NCBI GenBank assembly: GCA_000721275.1
Contig: JOFO01000062.1
Location: 1-34,368 of the forward strand
Length of the DNA stretch: 34,368 bases
Origin: Microtetraspora glauca
GTDB taxonomy: Bacteria > Actinomycetota > Actinomycetes > Streptomycetales > Streptomycetaceae
Direction: 5' to 3'
A program made the translations under genes and the position numbers. The notes below the pieces were generated by a model. The model did no database searches. It had not been told where the DNA came from and saw only the letters and a list, made by a program, of their open reading frames with translations. Shown piece by piece: positions 1-7,470 of this stretch; the stretch's first letter is position 1; each line of letters starts with the position of its first letter.

Positions 1-657
1 ACCCCCACCCCCGTCCCCACCCCCCGCGGCTGGTGGCACGGCGATCCCGCCGCCCCGGCCGGGCCCGCCGGCGCCGGAGACCCCGGAGACCCCGACGCCC
101 CCGGCGACCTGGACCTGCTGGTGCCCGGCTTCGTCGGCGGCGTGGAGGCGCCGGAGCTGTTCCGCCCGCCGGAGCCGGAGGTCCCCGAGGAGGACGAGCC
201 CGCGGAGGCCCCGCCCGGCCGGGCCCGCCGGCTGGCCGGTCTGCTGCGCCGGCGCCGCCCCGCGCCGGAGGCGGAGGAGGCGGCGGAGCCGGAGGAGGAG
301 GCCGCCGCGGCTCCCGCGCGCCGGGGCGTCGCGCACCCGTTCCTGCTGCTGGCGGCGGTGCTGCTGGTCGCGGGCGCGGCGTTCGGCTGGCTGCTGGCGC
401 TGGCCGGCGGCTGGCTCATCGCGTACGGCTCCCGGCGGCTGTCCCCGGCGCAGGTGAAGACGGCCGTCCTCGTGCTGCCCGGGGCCGCCGCGGCGGCCAC
501 CGGCGTCTGGCTGTGGGGGCGGCGGGACGGCCGCTGGGGCGACCCGCTGCCGCCGGAGGCGCTGGGCGCGGCGATCGGCGACGCCTGGCCGTGGACGCTG
601 CGGGCGGCGGCCGTCCTGTCAGCCCTCTACCTGCTCCACCGCGCCCGCCGCGGCTGA
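1..657 (+). CDS. C-terminal part of a Pro/Glu-rich membrane protein, 5' end outside window
   Basis: The frame is open from the first base and stops at TGA 655-657, so about 218 residues of a longer protein are visible. The first half is low-complexity (Pro, Ala, Gly, then acidic Glu/Pro stretches and an Arg-rich patch). The second half, from about residue 109, has three or four hydrophobic segments separated by short Arg-containing loops, and the tail is basic. This suggests a cytoplasmic disordered region followed by a small membrane domain. I do not recognise the family. An internal GTG at 121 could start a 178-residue protein, but the open upstream frame has the same codon bias, so a truncated gene is more likely. 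Its last 39 bases overlap the 3' end of the convergent iron ABC ATPase gene. Confidence 0.6.
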   Translation, partial: TPTPVPTPRGWWHGDPAAPAGPAGAGDPGDPDAPGDLDLLVPGFVGGVEAPELFRPPEPEVPEEDEPAEAPPGRARRLAGLLRRRRPAPEAEEAAEPEEEAAAAPARRGVAHPFLLLAAVLLVAGAAFGWLLALAGGWLIAYGSRRLSPAQVKTAVLVLPGAAAAATGVWLWGRRDGRWGDPLPPEALGAAIGDAWPWTLRAAAVLSALYLLHRARRG

Positions 658-1449
658 GTCGCCGTCGTCCCAGGGCGCGCCGGGGACGACGAGCGGGGAG
701 CCGGTGACGGGGTCGGGGACGACGACGGCGGGCAGGCCGAACACGTCGCGGACCATGGCGTCGGTGACGACCTCGGCGGGCGGGCCCTGGGTCACGACCC
801 GTCCGGCCTTCATGGCGATGAGGTGGTCCGCGTACCGGGCGGCCTGGTTGAGGTCGTGGAGGACGAGGACGACGGTCCGGCCGCGGGAGCGGTTGAGGCG
901 GCGGACGAGGTCCAGCACCTCGACCTGGTGCGCGATGTCCAGGTAGGTGGTGGGCTCGTCGAGGAGGAGCAGGTCGGTCTCCTGGGCGAGGGCCATCGCG
1001 ATCCAGACGCGCTGGCGCTGCCCGCCGGACAGTTCGTCGACGGACCGGTCGGCGAGCGCGGTGACGTCGGTGCGGGCCATGGCCTCGGTGACGGCCCGCT
1101 CGTCCTCCTCGGACCACTGCTTCCACCACGCCTGGTGGGGCTGCCGGCCGCGGGCGACGAGGTCGGCGACGGTGATGGCCTCGGGGGCGACGGGCGTCTG
1201 CGGCAGCAGGCCGACGGCGCGGGCGATGGCCTTGGTGGGGAGCTTCGCCAGTTCCTCGCCGTCGAGCAGCACCGCGCCGCGCTCCGGCTTGAGGAGCCGG
1301 CCGAGGGCCCGCAGGGTGGTGGACTTGCCGCAGGCGTTGGGGCCGACGATGACGGTGACCTTGCCGTCGGGGACGGCGAGGTCGAGGTCCTCGACGACCA
1401 CCCGGTTCTCGTAGGCGAGGGTCAGCCCGCGGGCCGTCAGTCTGCTCAT
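619..1449 (-). CDS. Iron-siderophore ABC transporter ATP-binding protein (FecE/FepC type)
   Basis: This is the cytoplasmic ATPase that powers ferric-siderophore import through the two permeases encoded just upstream. The 276-residue product has every ABC landmark: Walker A GPNACGKST at 36-44, Q-loop Gln84, signature LSGGQRQR at 140-147, Walker B LLLLDEPT ending near 167, and the switch His198 in LVLHD. Length and the Ala-containing Walker A fit the siderophore/haem/B12 subfamily. The ATG at 1447-1449 overlaps the permease stop by four bases (ATGA), indicating translational coupling and a three-gene operon. The in-frame extension upstream of this ATG is Arg-rich antisense noise and was excluded. 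The substrate (which siderophore) cannot be read from the sequence, and no substrate-binding protein gene is in view. Confidence 0.95.
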   Translation of the reverse strand: MSRLTARGLTLAYENRVVVEDLDLAVPDGKVTVIVGPNACGKSTTLRALGRLLKPERGAVLLDGEELAKLPTKAIARAVGLLPQTPVAPEAITVADLVARGRQPHQAWWKQWSEEDERAVTEAMARTDVTALADRSVDELSGGQRQRVWIAMALAQETDLLLLDEPTTYLDIAHQVEVLDLVRRLNRSRGRTVVLVLHDLNQAARYADHLIAMKAGRVVTQGPPAEVVTDAMVRDVFGLPAVVVPDPVTGSPLVVPGAPWDDGDSAAAGAVEQVEG

Positions 1450-2510
1450 GCCTTCTCTCCCGTGCGGCTCCGGACGATGAGCCAGATCAGATACGGGGCG
1501 CCGACCGCCGCCGTGAGGACACCCACCGGCAGTTCCACCGGGGAGAACAGCCGCCGTCCGACGAGGTCGGCGGCGACGACGATCAGCGCGCCGAGGAGCG
1601 CCGAGCAGAACAGCGGGATCTGCGCGGTGCGCGTGACCCGGCGGGCGATCTGCGGGGCGAGCAGCGCGACGAAGTCGACGGGCCCGGCGACGCCGGTGGC
1701 GACGGACGCGAGGACCACGCCGACCGCGACGAGCCCGAGCCGCACCCGCCCGAGCCGGACGCCGAGCGCGGTCGCGGTGGCGTCGTCGAGGGAGACGGTC
1801 CGCTGGGCGCGGGCGGCCCACAGCACGGCGGGCAGCAGGAGCAGCAGGGTCCAGCGGACGTGCGCGGACTCCTCCCAGCCGCGTCCGTTGAGGGAGCCGG
1901 TCATCCAGATCTGCGCCTGCTGGGCGACGAGGTAGTCGCCCTTGGTCATGAACAGGGTGATGAGGGACCGGAGGGCGACGGCGAAGCCGATGCCGATGAG
2001 GACGAAGCGGGTGGCGTGCAGGCCGCCGCGCCAGGCGAAGACGTAGACGAGGGCGGCGGCGAGGACGCCGCCGGCGATCGACAGGTACGGCAGCACCGTG
2101 TACGAGGCGAGGCCGAAGGTCATCGCGGCGACGGTGAGCGCCCCGGCGCCCTGGCTGATGCCGATGATGTCGGGGGAGGCGAGCGGGTTGCGGGCGACGG
2201 TCTGGATGAGCGCGCCGGCGATGCCGAAGGCGGCGCCGACGGCGAGCGCGGTGACGAGCCGGGGGGTGCGCAGTTCCTCGACGACGAACGCGGCGGGGGA
2301 GTCGCCGCCGGTGAGGATCGTGAGGACCTCGCCGGGCGGGACGGTCTTCTCGCCGGCGCAGAGGTACGCGACGGAGACGGCGGCGAGCAGCAGGAGCAGC
2401 GCGCCGGCGGCGAGGACGGAGCGCCGGTGGACGAGGAAGGAGGCGGGTCCGGTGCGGACGAGCCCGTAGCCGGCGGGGCGGACGGGCGGCCGGGTCTTCG
2501 TGAGGCTCAC
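1446..2510 (-). CDS. Iron-siderophore ABC transporter permease (FecCD family), second permease
   Basis: This 354-residue polytopic protein is one half of the heteromeric channel for ferric-siderophore uptake. It starts at GTG 2508-2510 with a short Arg/Lys/Pro-rich cytoplasmic tail, then about nine or ten hydrophobic helices. FecCD-family features include the RTPRLVTALAVGAAFGIAGA segment near 80-100, the conserved NPLASPDIIGISQGA stretch, and the GPVDFVALLAPQIAR segment that forms the ATPase coupling region. It ends in LIVRSRTGEKA. Its start overlaps the stop of the preceding permease (2507-2509) and its end overlaps the ATPase start, so all three genes are coupled. It is about the usual length for the family. 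Confidence 0.94.
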   Translation of the reverse strand: MSLTKTRPPVRPAGYGLVRTGPASFLVHRRSVLAAGALLLLLAAVSVAYLCAGEKTVPPGEVLTILTGGDSPAAFVVEELRTPRLVTALAVGAAFGIAGALIQTVARNPLASPDIIGISQGAGALTVAAMTFGLASYTVLPYLSIAGGVLAAALVYVFAWRGGLHATRFVLIGIGFAVALRSLITLFMTKGDYLVAQQAQIWMTGSLNGRGWEESAHVRWTLLLLLPAVLWAARAQRTVSLDDATATALGVRLGRVRLGLVAVGVVLASVATGVAGPVDFVALLAPQIARRVTRTAQIPLFCSALLGALIVVAADLVGRRLFSPVELPVGVLTAAVGAPYLIWLIVRSRTGEKA

Positions 2511-3511
2511 GCGGGCACCGCCTTCCGGCGGACGAGGGTGACCAGGAACGGCACGCCGATGAGGGCGGTCATGACGCCGGCGGGGACTTCGCCGGGCGGG
2601 AAGACGATCCGGCCGGCGACGTCGGCGACGAGCACCATGACGGGCCCGATGAGGGCGGCCATGGGCAGCACCCAGCGGTGGTCGGAGCCGACGACGGCGC
2701 GGGCGATGTGGGGCACGGCGAGGCCGACGAAGGCGAGGGGGCCGGCGGCGGCGACGGCCGCGCCGGTGAGGACCGTCGCGCCGAGGCCGCCGACGATCCG
2801 TACGGTGGCGACCTTCTGCCCGAGGCCCCTGGCGACGTCCTCGCCGAGCGCGAGGGCGTCGAGGCCGCGGGCGACGGACAGCACGAGGACGGCGCCGAGC
2901 AGCAGGAACGGCCAGATCTGGGCGATCGTGGCGGCGTCCCGTCCGTCGAGGGAGCCGGTCTGCCAGAACCGGAACTCGTCGAGCGCGGCGGCCTGCGTGG
3001 TGAGCACGCCGGTCGTGACGGACAGCAGCAGCGCGTTGATCGCCGCGCCGCCGAGGGCGAGCTTCACGGGGGTGGCGCCGCCGCGTCCGCTGGAGGCGAT
3101 GGCGTACACGGCGACGGAGGCGACCGCGGCGCCGGCGAAGGCGAACCAGACGTAGCCGGAGACGCTGTGCACGCCGAGGAAGGCGATGGCGAGGACGACG
3201 GCGACCGAGGAGCCCTGGCTGATGCCGAGGATGCCGGGGTCGGCGATGGGGTTGCGGGTGATGCCCTGGAGGGCGGTGCCGGCGAGCGCGAGGGCGGCGC
3301 CGACCATCAGCCCGATGACGGTGCGGGGGACCCGGAGCTGCCGGACGACCTCGGCGTCGTCGCCGCCGGCGCCGTGCAGCAGCGCGTCGAGGACGGTGCC
3401 GGGGGCGACCGGGCGGGCGCCGACGGCGAGGCTGAGGAGGACGGCGAGGAGCAGGGCGACGACGGCCGCCGAGGTCGCGAGGACCCGTCTGGAACGGAAA
3501 GCGGCTGTCAT
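2507..3511 (-). CDS. Iron-siderophore ABC transporter permease (FecCD family), first permease
   Basis: This is the first gene of the iron-uptake operon and encodes a 334-residue FecCD permease. It has an N-terminal helix after MTAAFRSRRV, the family segment RVPRTVIGLMVGAALALAGT, the conserved NPIADPGILGISQGSS motif and the coupling-loop region GPLAFVGLAVPHIAR. I chose ATG 3509-3511; an in-frame GTG two codons upstream (3515-3517) is an equal alternative. Longer in-frame extensions run into the promoter region. There is no clear Shine-Dalgarno on this strand. A DtxR/IdeR-like iron box lies 26 bases upstream of the chosen start, suggesting repression when iron is plentiful. The partner permease and ATPase follow with overlapping stop/start codons. 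Confidence 0.93.
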   Translation of the reverse strand: MTAAFRSRRVLATSAAVVALLLAVLLSLAVGARPVAPGTVLDALLHGAGGDDAEVVRQLRVPRTVIGLMVGAALALAGTALQGITRNPIADPGILGISQGSSVAVVLAIAFLGVHSVSGYVWFAFAGAAVASVAVYAIASSGRGGATPVKLALGGAAINALLLSVTTGVLTTQAAALDEFRFWQTGSLDGRDAATIAQIWPFLLLGAVLVLSVARGLDALALGEDVARGLGQKVATVRIVGGLGATVLTGAAVAAAGPLAFVGLAVPHIARAVVGSDHRWVLPMAALIGPVMVLVADVAGRIVFPPGEVPAGVMTALIGVPFLVTLVRRKAVPA

Positions 3512-3536
3512 GTGCACCCATCGGGCGAGGAGGAGG

Positions 3537-3555
3537 TTCGGTAAGGCTTGGCTCA
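3537..3555. promoter_or_regulatory. Candidate iron box (DmdR/IdeR/DtxR operator)
   Basis: The 19-mer TTCGGTAAGGCTTGGCTCA matches the DtxR/IdeR consensus TTAGGTTAGGCTAACCTAA at 13 of 19 positions by eye, including the central AGGCT. It lies in the gap between the iron-transport operon (reading left) and the HAD hydrolase gene (reading right), 26 bases upstream of the first permease start. The position and the function of the operon support iron-dependent repression. That the site is bound is an inference. Confidence 0.5.
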
Positions 3556-3600
3556 GTCTAAGCAGCCGCCGAATTCGAACACCCGGGCACAATGTCACCC

Positions 3601-4227
3601 ATGACGACGAACGTTCCCGCGGGCCCGCTCACGGTCGGCTTCGACCTCGACCTGACCCTCCTCGACACCCGCCCCGGCATCCGCCGCACCTGGGAGGAGT
3701 TCGCCGCCGCGTACGGCGTCGACGTCGACGCCGACCTCGTCGTCAGCCGCCTCGGGCCCCCGCTGGAGCAGGAGATGGCCCACTGGGTCCCCGCCGACCA
3801 GGTCGCCGGCATGACCGCCCGCTACCGCGCCCTGTACGGCGTCCACGCCTTCGCGCCCACCGTCCCCATGCCGGGCGCCCGCGACGCCCTCGACGCCGTC
3901 CGCGAGGCCGGCGGCCGGACCGTCGTCGTCACCGCCAAGAACGGCCCGCACGCCGAGCAGCACTTCGCGCACCTCGGCATCGAGCCCGACGCGGTCGTCG
4001 GCGGCCTGTTCGCCGAGGGCAAGGCGGAGGCCCTGCGCGCCCACGGCGCCTCCGTGTACGTCGGCGACCACGTCGGCGACGTCCGCGGCGCGAAGGCCGC
4101 CGACGCCCTGTCCGTGGCCGTCGCGACCGGCCCGTGCGCGCCCGGCGAGCTCCGCGCCGCCGGCGCCGACGTGGTCCTGAAGGACCTGACGGACTTCCGC
4201 GCCTGGTGGGAGACGTACACGCGCTAG
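3601..4227 (+). CDS. HAD-superfamily hydrolase (phosphatase-like)
   Basis: This 208-residue soluble protein of the haloacid dehalogenase superfamily probably dephosphorylates a small phosphorylated metabolite. Motif I is GFDLDLTLLDT, with nucleophile Asp15 and acid/base Asp17. Motif II lies in RTVVVTAKNG, and motif IV is VYVGDHVGDVRGAKAA, supplying the Mg-binding aspartates. A helical cap of about 65 residues sits between motifs I and II, as in phosphoglycolate-phosphatase-like members. I prefer ATG 3601, but ATG 3592, three codons upstream, is possible; neither has a good ribosome-binding site. The gene diverges from the iron importer. Its stop overlaps the stop of the convergent small membrane protein gene. 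The substrate cannot be inferred. Confidence 0.88.
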   Translation: MTTNVPAGPLTVGFDLDLTLLDTRPGIRRTWEEFAAAYGVDVDADLVVSRLGPPLEQEMAHWVPADQVAGMTARYRALYGVHAFAPTVPMPGARDALDAVREAGGRTVVVTAKNGPHAEQHFAHLGIEPDAVVGGLFAEGKAEALRAHGASVYVGDHVGDVRGAKAADALSVAVATGPCAPGELRAAGADVVLKDLTDFRAWWETYTR

Positions 4228-4490
4228 GCCGCGCGCCGCGCCTCCCGCGCCTGGCGCCGCTGCGCCGCCACGGACCGGAGCACCCCGGCGGCGGCCAGCG
4301 CGAAACCGACGCCCATCAGCATCGACACCAGGTAGGCGACGGTCGGGAAGGGATCCGTCCCGAGGAAGAGCGGAGCCACGGTGACCAGCGTCGCGACCGC
4401 CCCGACCGCGAAGACGACGACGCCCGCCCTGACGAGTCCGTCGCCCGGCGCGGAATCGTCCACGGGTCCTGTACGGGTTTCACTGCGCAT
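4224..4490 (-). CDS. Small two-helix membrane protein, unknown function
   Basis: Encodes 88 residues from ATG 4488-4490. The first 20 residues are polar and acidic. Two hydrophobic segments follow (around residues 20-41 and 50-70), with a short Pro/Asp-containing loop between them and a strongly basic C-terminal tail (RRQAREARRAA). This arrangement suggests a helical hairpin in the membrane with both ends in the cytoplasm. I do not recognise a named family. GC3 is high, as in neighbouring genes. Its TAG stop at 4224-4226 interlocks with the TAG stop of the HAD gene on the other strand. An earlier in-frame ATG 11 codons upstream exists but adds an atypical segment. Confidence 0.7.
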   Translation of the reverse strand: MRSETRTGPVDDSAPGDGLVRAGVVVFAVGAVATLVTVAPLFLGTDPFPTVAYLVSMLMGVGFALAAAGVLRSVAAQRRQAREARRAA

Positions 4491-4665
4491 CCGGCCAGGG
4501 TAGTTCCCTGGGCGGAGGAACACTTCGGCGGCGTCTTGTCACGGGCGCCCGGAGCATTAGCGTCTCTGATCAGCCCAGCGATCCCGTGCGGACCGTGAGA
4601 TCCGGCTCGGTGGTCTCCACCTGGGTGGGGAGCTGAGGCACGCCCAGAGGCTTGCACGGTCCGTC

Positions 4666-4710
4666 ATGGTGCTCACCGACCACTACGTGAACCTCGGCGG
4701 TCAGGCGTGA
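4666..4710 (+). CDS. Possible 14-residue leader peptide coupled to the next ORF
   Basis: ATG 4666 to TGA 4708-4710 encodes MVLTDHYVNLGGQA. Its stop codon overlaps the GTG start of the following 47-codon frame in a GTGA arrangement, typical of coupled translation. The frame is open back to 4570 but without another start codon. It may be the tail of a decayed longer gene instead of a genuine leader. No ribosome-binding site is convincing. Confidence 0.25.
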   Translation: MVLTDHYVNLGGQA

Positions 4711-4850
4711 GCAGGACGCTCTTCCACTGCCGTGGCTCCGAGGGCGTGATCACGGAGGAAGCCGACGCGGTGTTCCTCTGGCATGAGCCGGGGAGCAGCG
4801 GCCCGGGAAGGGACGTCTACGCCCACCGCGAGCACGTACGCCAGGTCTGA
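4707..4850 (+). CDS. Small hypothetical protein, 47 residues
   Basis: GTG 4707 to TGA 4848-4850 encodes a 47-residue polar protein beginning MSRTLFHCRGSEGVI. Nearly nine in ten codons end in G or C, like real genes in this genome, which argues for past or present coding use. It contains one Cys, several His and acidic residues, an EPGSSGPGRD turn and a His/Arg-rich tail. There is no membrane segment and no recognised domain. The start overlaps the stop of a 14-codon frame. Function is unknown. Confidence 0.4.
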   Translation: MSRTLFHCRGSEGVITEEADAVFLWHEPGSSGPGRDVYAHREHVRQV

Positions 4851-4909
4851 CCCCGGACAGCTCGCTTGGGTGCGAGGTTAACCCTCCCCGCCGCTGGGGA
4901 CAGCCTCGG

Positions 4910-4915
4910 TAAGGT
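4910..4915 (+). promoter_or_regulatory. Possible -10 element of the cold-shock gene
   Basis: TAAGGT fits the actinobacterial -10 pattern and lies 62 bases upstream of the TTG start of the cold-shock gene. No good -35 hexamer is visible at the expected distance, so the assignment is weak. If correct, the message would have a 5' leader of about 55 bases. Confidence 0.25.
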
Positions 4916-4976
4916 GTCCCAGGGCATTTCTACGGGCGCCCAGGAGTGTCCGGGACCGACAGAGGGAGCGTGTGCT

Positions 4977-5360
4977 TTGCCGACTGGCAAGGTCAAATGG
5001 TTCAACAGCGAGAAGGGCTTCGGCTTCCTCTCCCGCGACGACGGCGGTGACGTCTTCGTGCACTCGTCGGTGCTCCCTGCCGGAGTCGACGCACTGAAGC
5101 CGGGCCAGCGGGTGGAGTTCGGCGTCGTCGCCGGCCAGCGGGGCGACCAGGCGCTGTCGGTGACGGTCCTCGACCCGACCCCGTCGGTGGCGGCGGCGCA
5201 GCGCCGCAAGCCCGACGAGCTGGCGTCGATCGTGCAGGACCTGACGACGCTCCTGGAGAACATCACGCCGATGCTGGAGCGCGGCCGGTACCCCGACAAG
5301 GCGGCCGGCAAGAAGATCGCCGGCCTGCTGCGGGCGGTCGCGGACCAGCTCGACGTCTGA
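4977..5360 (+). CDS. Cold-shock domain protein with a C-terminal extension
   Basis: This 127-residue nucleic-acid-binding protein has an N-terminal cold-shock domain (about residues 1-66). The RNP1-like motif is KGFGFL and the RNP2-like motif is DVFVHSSVL; the opening GKVKWFNSEKGFGF is diagnostic. Residues 75-127 form a helical extension (DELASIVQDLTTLLENIT and KKIAGLLRAVADQL) not found in the short 66-67-residue cold-shock proteins. Domains of this kind bind single-stranded RNA or DNA and act as chaperones; the extension may mediate oligomerisation, which is inference. The only start consistent with the domain is TTG 4977, preceded by GAGGGAG at suitable distance. It converges on mqnD with only 15 bases between stops. 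Confidence 0.92.
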   Translation: MPTGKVKWFNSEKGFGFLSRDDGGDVFVHSSVLPAGVDALKPGQRVEFGVVAGQRGDQALSVTVLDPTPSVAAAQRRKPDELASIVQDLTTLLENITPMLERGRYPDKAAGKKIAGLLRAVADQLDV

Positions 5361-5375
5361 CCCGGCCGTCCCCCG

Positions 5376-6221
5376 CTACGGGAAGGACAGCGCGTCCGGG
5401 CCGAGGGGCGGCACCAGCCCCTCGGCCGCGGCCCGGGTGAGCAGCCCCCGGACCGCCGCGTAACCGGCCTCGCCGAGGTCGGCGGTGAACTCGTTCACGT
5501 ACAGCCCGATGTGCTGGTCGGCGACCTTCGGGTCCATCTCCTGCGCGTGCTCCATGACGTACGGCCGCGACGCGGCCGGGTCGTCCCACGCCATCCGCAC
5601 CGAGCGGCGGGCCGAGTCGGCCAGCAGCCGCAGCGTGTCCGCGCCGAGCGAGCGGCGGGCGACGATCGCGCCGAGCGGGATCGGCAGCCCCGTGGTGGCC
5701 TCCCAGTGCTCGCCCATGTCGGCGAGCCGGTGCAGCCCGTACGCCTGGTACGTGAAGCGGGCCTCGTGGATGACGAGCCCCGCGTCGACCTTGCCGTCCC
5801 GGACCGCCGGCATGATCTCGTGGAACGGCATCACCACGACCTCGCCGACGCCCCCGGGCACGGTCTCGGCGGCCCACAGCCGGAACAGCAGATAGGCGGT
5901 CGAGCGCTCGCTCGGCACCGCGACCGTCCTGCCCCGCAGGTCGAGCCCCAGCTCCCGGGTCAGCACCAGCGGCCCGCAGCCCCGGCCCAGCGCGCCGCCG
6001 CACGGCAGCAGCGCGTAGTCGTCGAGGATCCACGGCAGCACCGCGTACGACACCTTCAGGACGTCGTGCGCGTCGGTGCCGCTCTCCGCCCAGCCGTTCG
6101 TCACGTCGATGTCGGCGAAGGTGACGTCCAGGCGCGGCGCGCCGGGCACCCGGCCGTGCGCCCAGGCGTCGAAGACGAAGGTGTCGTTCGGGCAGGGCGA
6201 GTACGCGATCTTCAGCTGCAC
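5376..6221 (-). CDS. mqnD: 1,4-dihydroxy-6-naphthoate synthase MqnD
   Basis: MqnD converts cyclic dehypoxanthine futalosine to 1,4-dihydroxy-6-naphthoate, the naphthoquinone precursor in the futalosine route to menaquinone. The 281-residue product begins with the family signature IAYSPCPNDTFVFDAW. It has the periplasmic-binding-protein-like fold pattern and a central GLVIHEARFTY motif in which His152 corresponds to the catalytic histidine reported for this family. The ATG at 6219-6221 overlaps the mqnB stop by ten bases, so the two are translationally coupled. In S. coelicolor the orthologue (SCO4326) is likewise adjacent to mqnB. It is full length, and both neighbours support the call. Confidence 0.96.
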   Translation of the reverse strand: MQLKIAYSPCPNDTFVFDAWAHGRVPGAPRLDVTFADIDVTNGWAESGTDAHDVLKVSYAVLPWILDDYALLPCGGALGRGCGPLVLTRELGLDLRGRTVAVPSERSTAYLLFRLWAAETVPGGVGEVVVMPFHEIMPAVRDGKVDAGLVIHEARFTYQAYGLHRLADMGEHWEATTGLPIPLGAIVARRSLGADTLRLLADSARRSVRMAWDDPAASRPYVMEHAQEMDPKVADQHIGLYVNEFTADLGEAGYAAVRGLLTRAAAEGLVPPLGPDALSFP

Positions 6222-6901
6222 GGCCGGGCCTCCTCCAGGGTCGGTACGAGTGCGGTCACGGCGCGCCGCAGGGCGTCCAGGGCGTCGCCGATCCGCCAGG
6301 CGGCCCGGTCCCGGGGCCCGACGGCGTTCGACACCGCCCGCAGCTCCAGGACGCCGGTGCCGTGCGCGGCGGCGGCCTCGGCGACCCCGAAGCCCTCCAT
6401 CGCCTCCGCGGCGGCCCCCGGATGGCGGGCGGCGAGCGCGGCGGCGCGGGCGGCGGTGCCGGTGACGGTGGAGACGGTCAGCACCGTCCCGGTGGTGTGC
6501 GGGAGCCCCGCGGCGGCGAGCGCGGCGGCGGCGGGGCCGCTCAGCGCGGCGGGCACGCGGTGCACGGAGCGGCCGAAGCCCAGCTCCTCGACGGGCACGA
6601 ACCCGTCGGCGGTGTCCGCGCCCAGGTCGGCGGCGACGATCGCGTCGGAGACGACGAGCGAGCCCAGCGGGGCGCGGCCCGGGAAACCGCCGGCGATCCC
6701 GGCGGACACGACGAGCCCGTACGGCTCGCCTTCGAGCGCGGCACGGGCCAGCGCGGCCCCCGTCGCGGCGGCGACGGCGGCGGGACCGACCCCGCCGACG
6801 AGGACGTCCGCGGCGTGCGGGCGGGCGGACGCCGTGAGACCGCCGGCGACGGAGTCCGCCTCCGCCGCCACGGCCGTCACAATCAGGATCCGGCGGCGCA
6901 C
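6212..6901 (-). CDS. mqnB: Futalosine hydrolase MqnB
   Basis: MqnB removes hypoxanthine from futalosine to give dehypoxanthine futalosine. The 229-residue protein belongs to the nucleoside phosphorylase/MTAN-like superfamily: N-terminal ILIVTAVAAEADSV, GGVGPAAVAAATG, VVSAGIAGGF (oxyanion/phosphate-site loop), EAMEGFGVAEAA carrying the substrate-binding Met-Glu pair, and LRAVSNAVG near the C-terminus. The start is GTG 6899-6901, with a GAAGGA ribosome-binding site inside the end of the preceding lipoprotein gene, whose stop is only seven bases upstream. The gene overlaps mqnD by ten bases. Together these indicate a lipoprotein-mqnB-mqnD operon. Confidence 0.95.
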   Translation of the reverse strand: MRRRILIVTAVAAEADSVAGGLTASARPHAADVLVGGVGPAAVAAATGAALARAALEGEPYGLVVSAGIAGGFPGRAPLGSLVVSDAIVAADLGADTADGFVPVEELGFGRSVHRVPAALSGPAAAALAAAGLPHTTGTVLTVSTVTGTAARAAALAARHPGAAAEAMEGFGVAEAAAAHGTGVLELRAVSNAVGPRDRAAWRIGDALDALRRAVTALVPTLEEARPCS

Positions 6902-6908
6902 CGGAGGA

Positions 6909-7391
6909 TCAGGATTCCTTCTTCAGCTTGAAGTGCCAGATGCCGGTGAGCGTCTTGCCGGTGTTCTCGACGATCGTCACCTGCGTCTCGTCGGTGGACT
7001 CGCCGGTCTGCTGGCTGGAGAAGAACGCGCTGGCCGGGATGGTCCGGTACGTCTTCTTGTACGGCTCCGGCTCGGCCTGCTGGCCGCCGAGGAAGATGGT
7101 CCAGCCGTTGTCGGCGATCTCCGGGTCCACACCGAAGCGGACCTTGTCGTCCATGGCGACGGTGATCGACTTCTCGGCCTTCTTGTTGAGGCACTTCTGG
7201 ACGTCGGACTCCTTGATGGGGTCGCCGTCGTTGTAGCAGGCCGCCTCGGAGTTGATCGATTCGCTCCCGACCGTGACGGTCGCGATCGGAGTCGGCTTAT
7301 CGCAGGCGGTGAGGACGAGGAGCCCGGCGGAGACGGCCCCGAGGGCGACGGCGGCCCGGCGGCGCGAGCCGGAGAAGAACGCAACGGTCAT
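6909..7391 (-). CDS. DUF2771-family lipoprotein
   Basis: This 160-residue secreted lipoprotein has a positively charged N-terminus (SGSRRRAA), a hydrophobic stretch (residues 13-27) and the lipobox LTAC with lipidated Cys30. The mature part is rich in Thr, Lys and Glu. It contains two further Cys residues in EAACYNDG and VQKCLNKK that could form a disulfide, and ends in a beta-strand-like tail WHFKLKKES. I recognise it as DUF2771-like from the DKPTPIATVTVGS opening and the Cys pattern; function is unknown. It is the first gene of an operon with mqnB (7-base gap) and mqnD. The start is ATG 7389-7391; a 12-residue upstream extension would spoil the signal peptide. Confidence 0.82.
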   Translation of the reverse strand: MTVAFFSGSRRRAAVALGAVSAGLLVLTACDKPTPIATVTVGSESINSEAACYNDGDPIKESDVQKCLNKKAEKSITVAMDDKVRFGVDPEIADNGWTIFLGGQQAEPEPYKKTYRTIPASAFFSSQQTGESTDETQVTIVENTGKTLTGIWHFKLKKES

Positions 7392-7470
7392 GAGCCGAAG
7401 GCTATCGGGCCGCCGCGCCGCTGCCACGCGGGGGTACGGCGTGCCGCGCCGGGGCCGGTACGCGGACGGG

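Larger units (their letters stand above)
4491..4976. other. Gene-poor interval before the cold-shock gene
   Basis: Of this 486-base interval I can support only a 47-codon reading frame (4707-4850), a 14-codon frame upstream of it (4666-4710) and a possible promoter at 4910-4915. The part between 4500 and 4700 has no frame with sustained Streptomyces codon bias; several frames show short runs interrupted by stops, as in decayed coding sequence. No tRNA cloverleaf or clear terminator was seen. The interval may be the scar of a lost gene or inserted element; that is inference. Confidence 0.45.
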
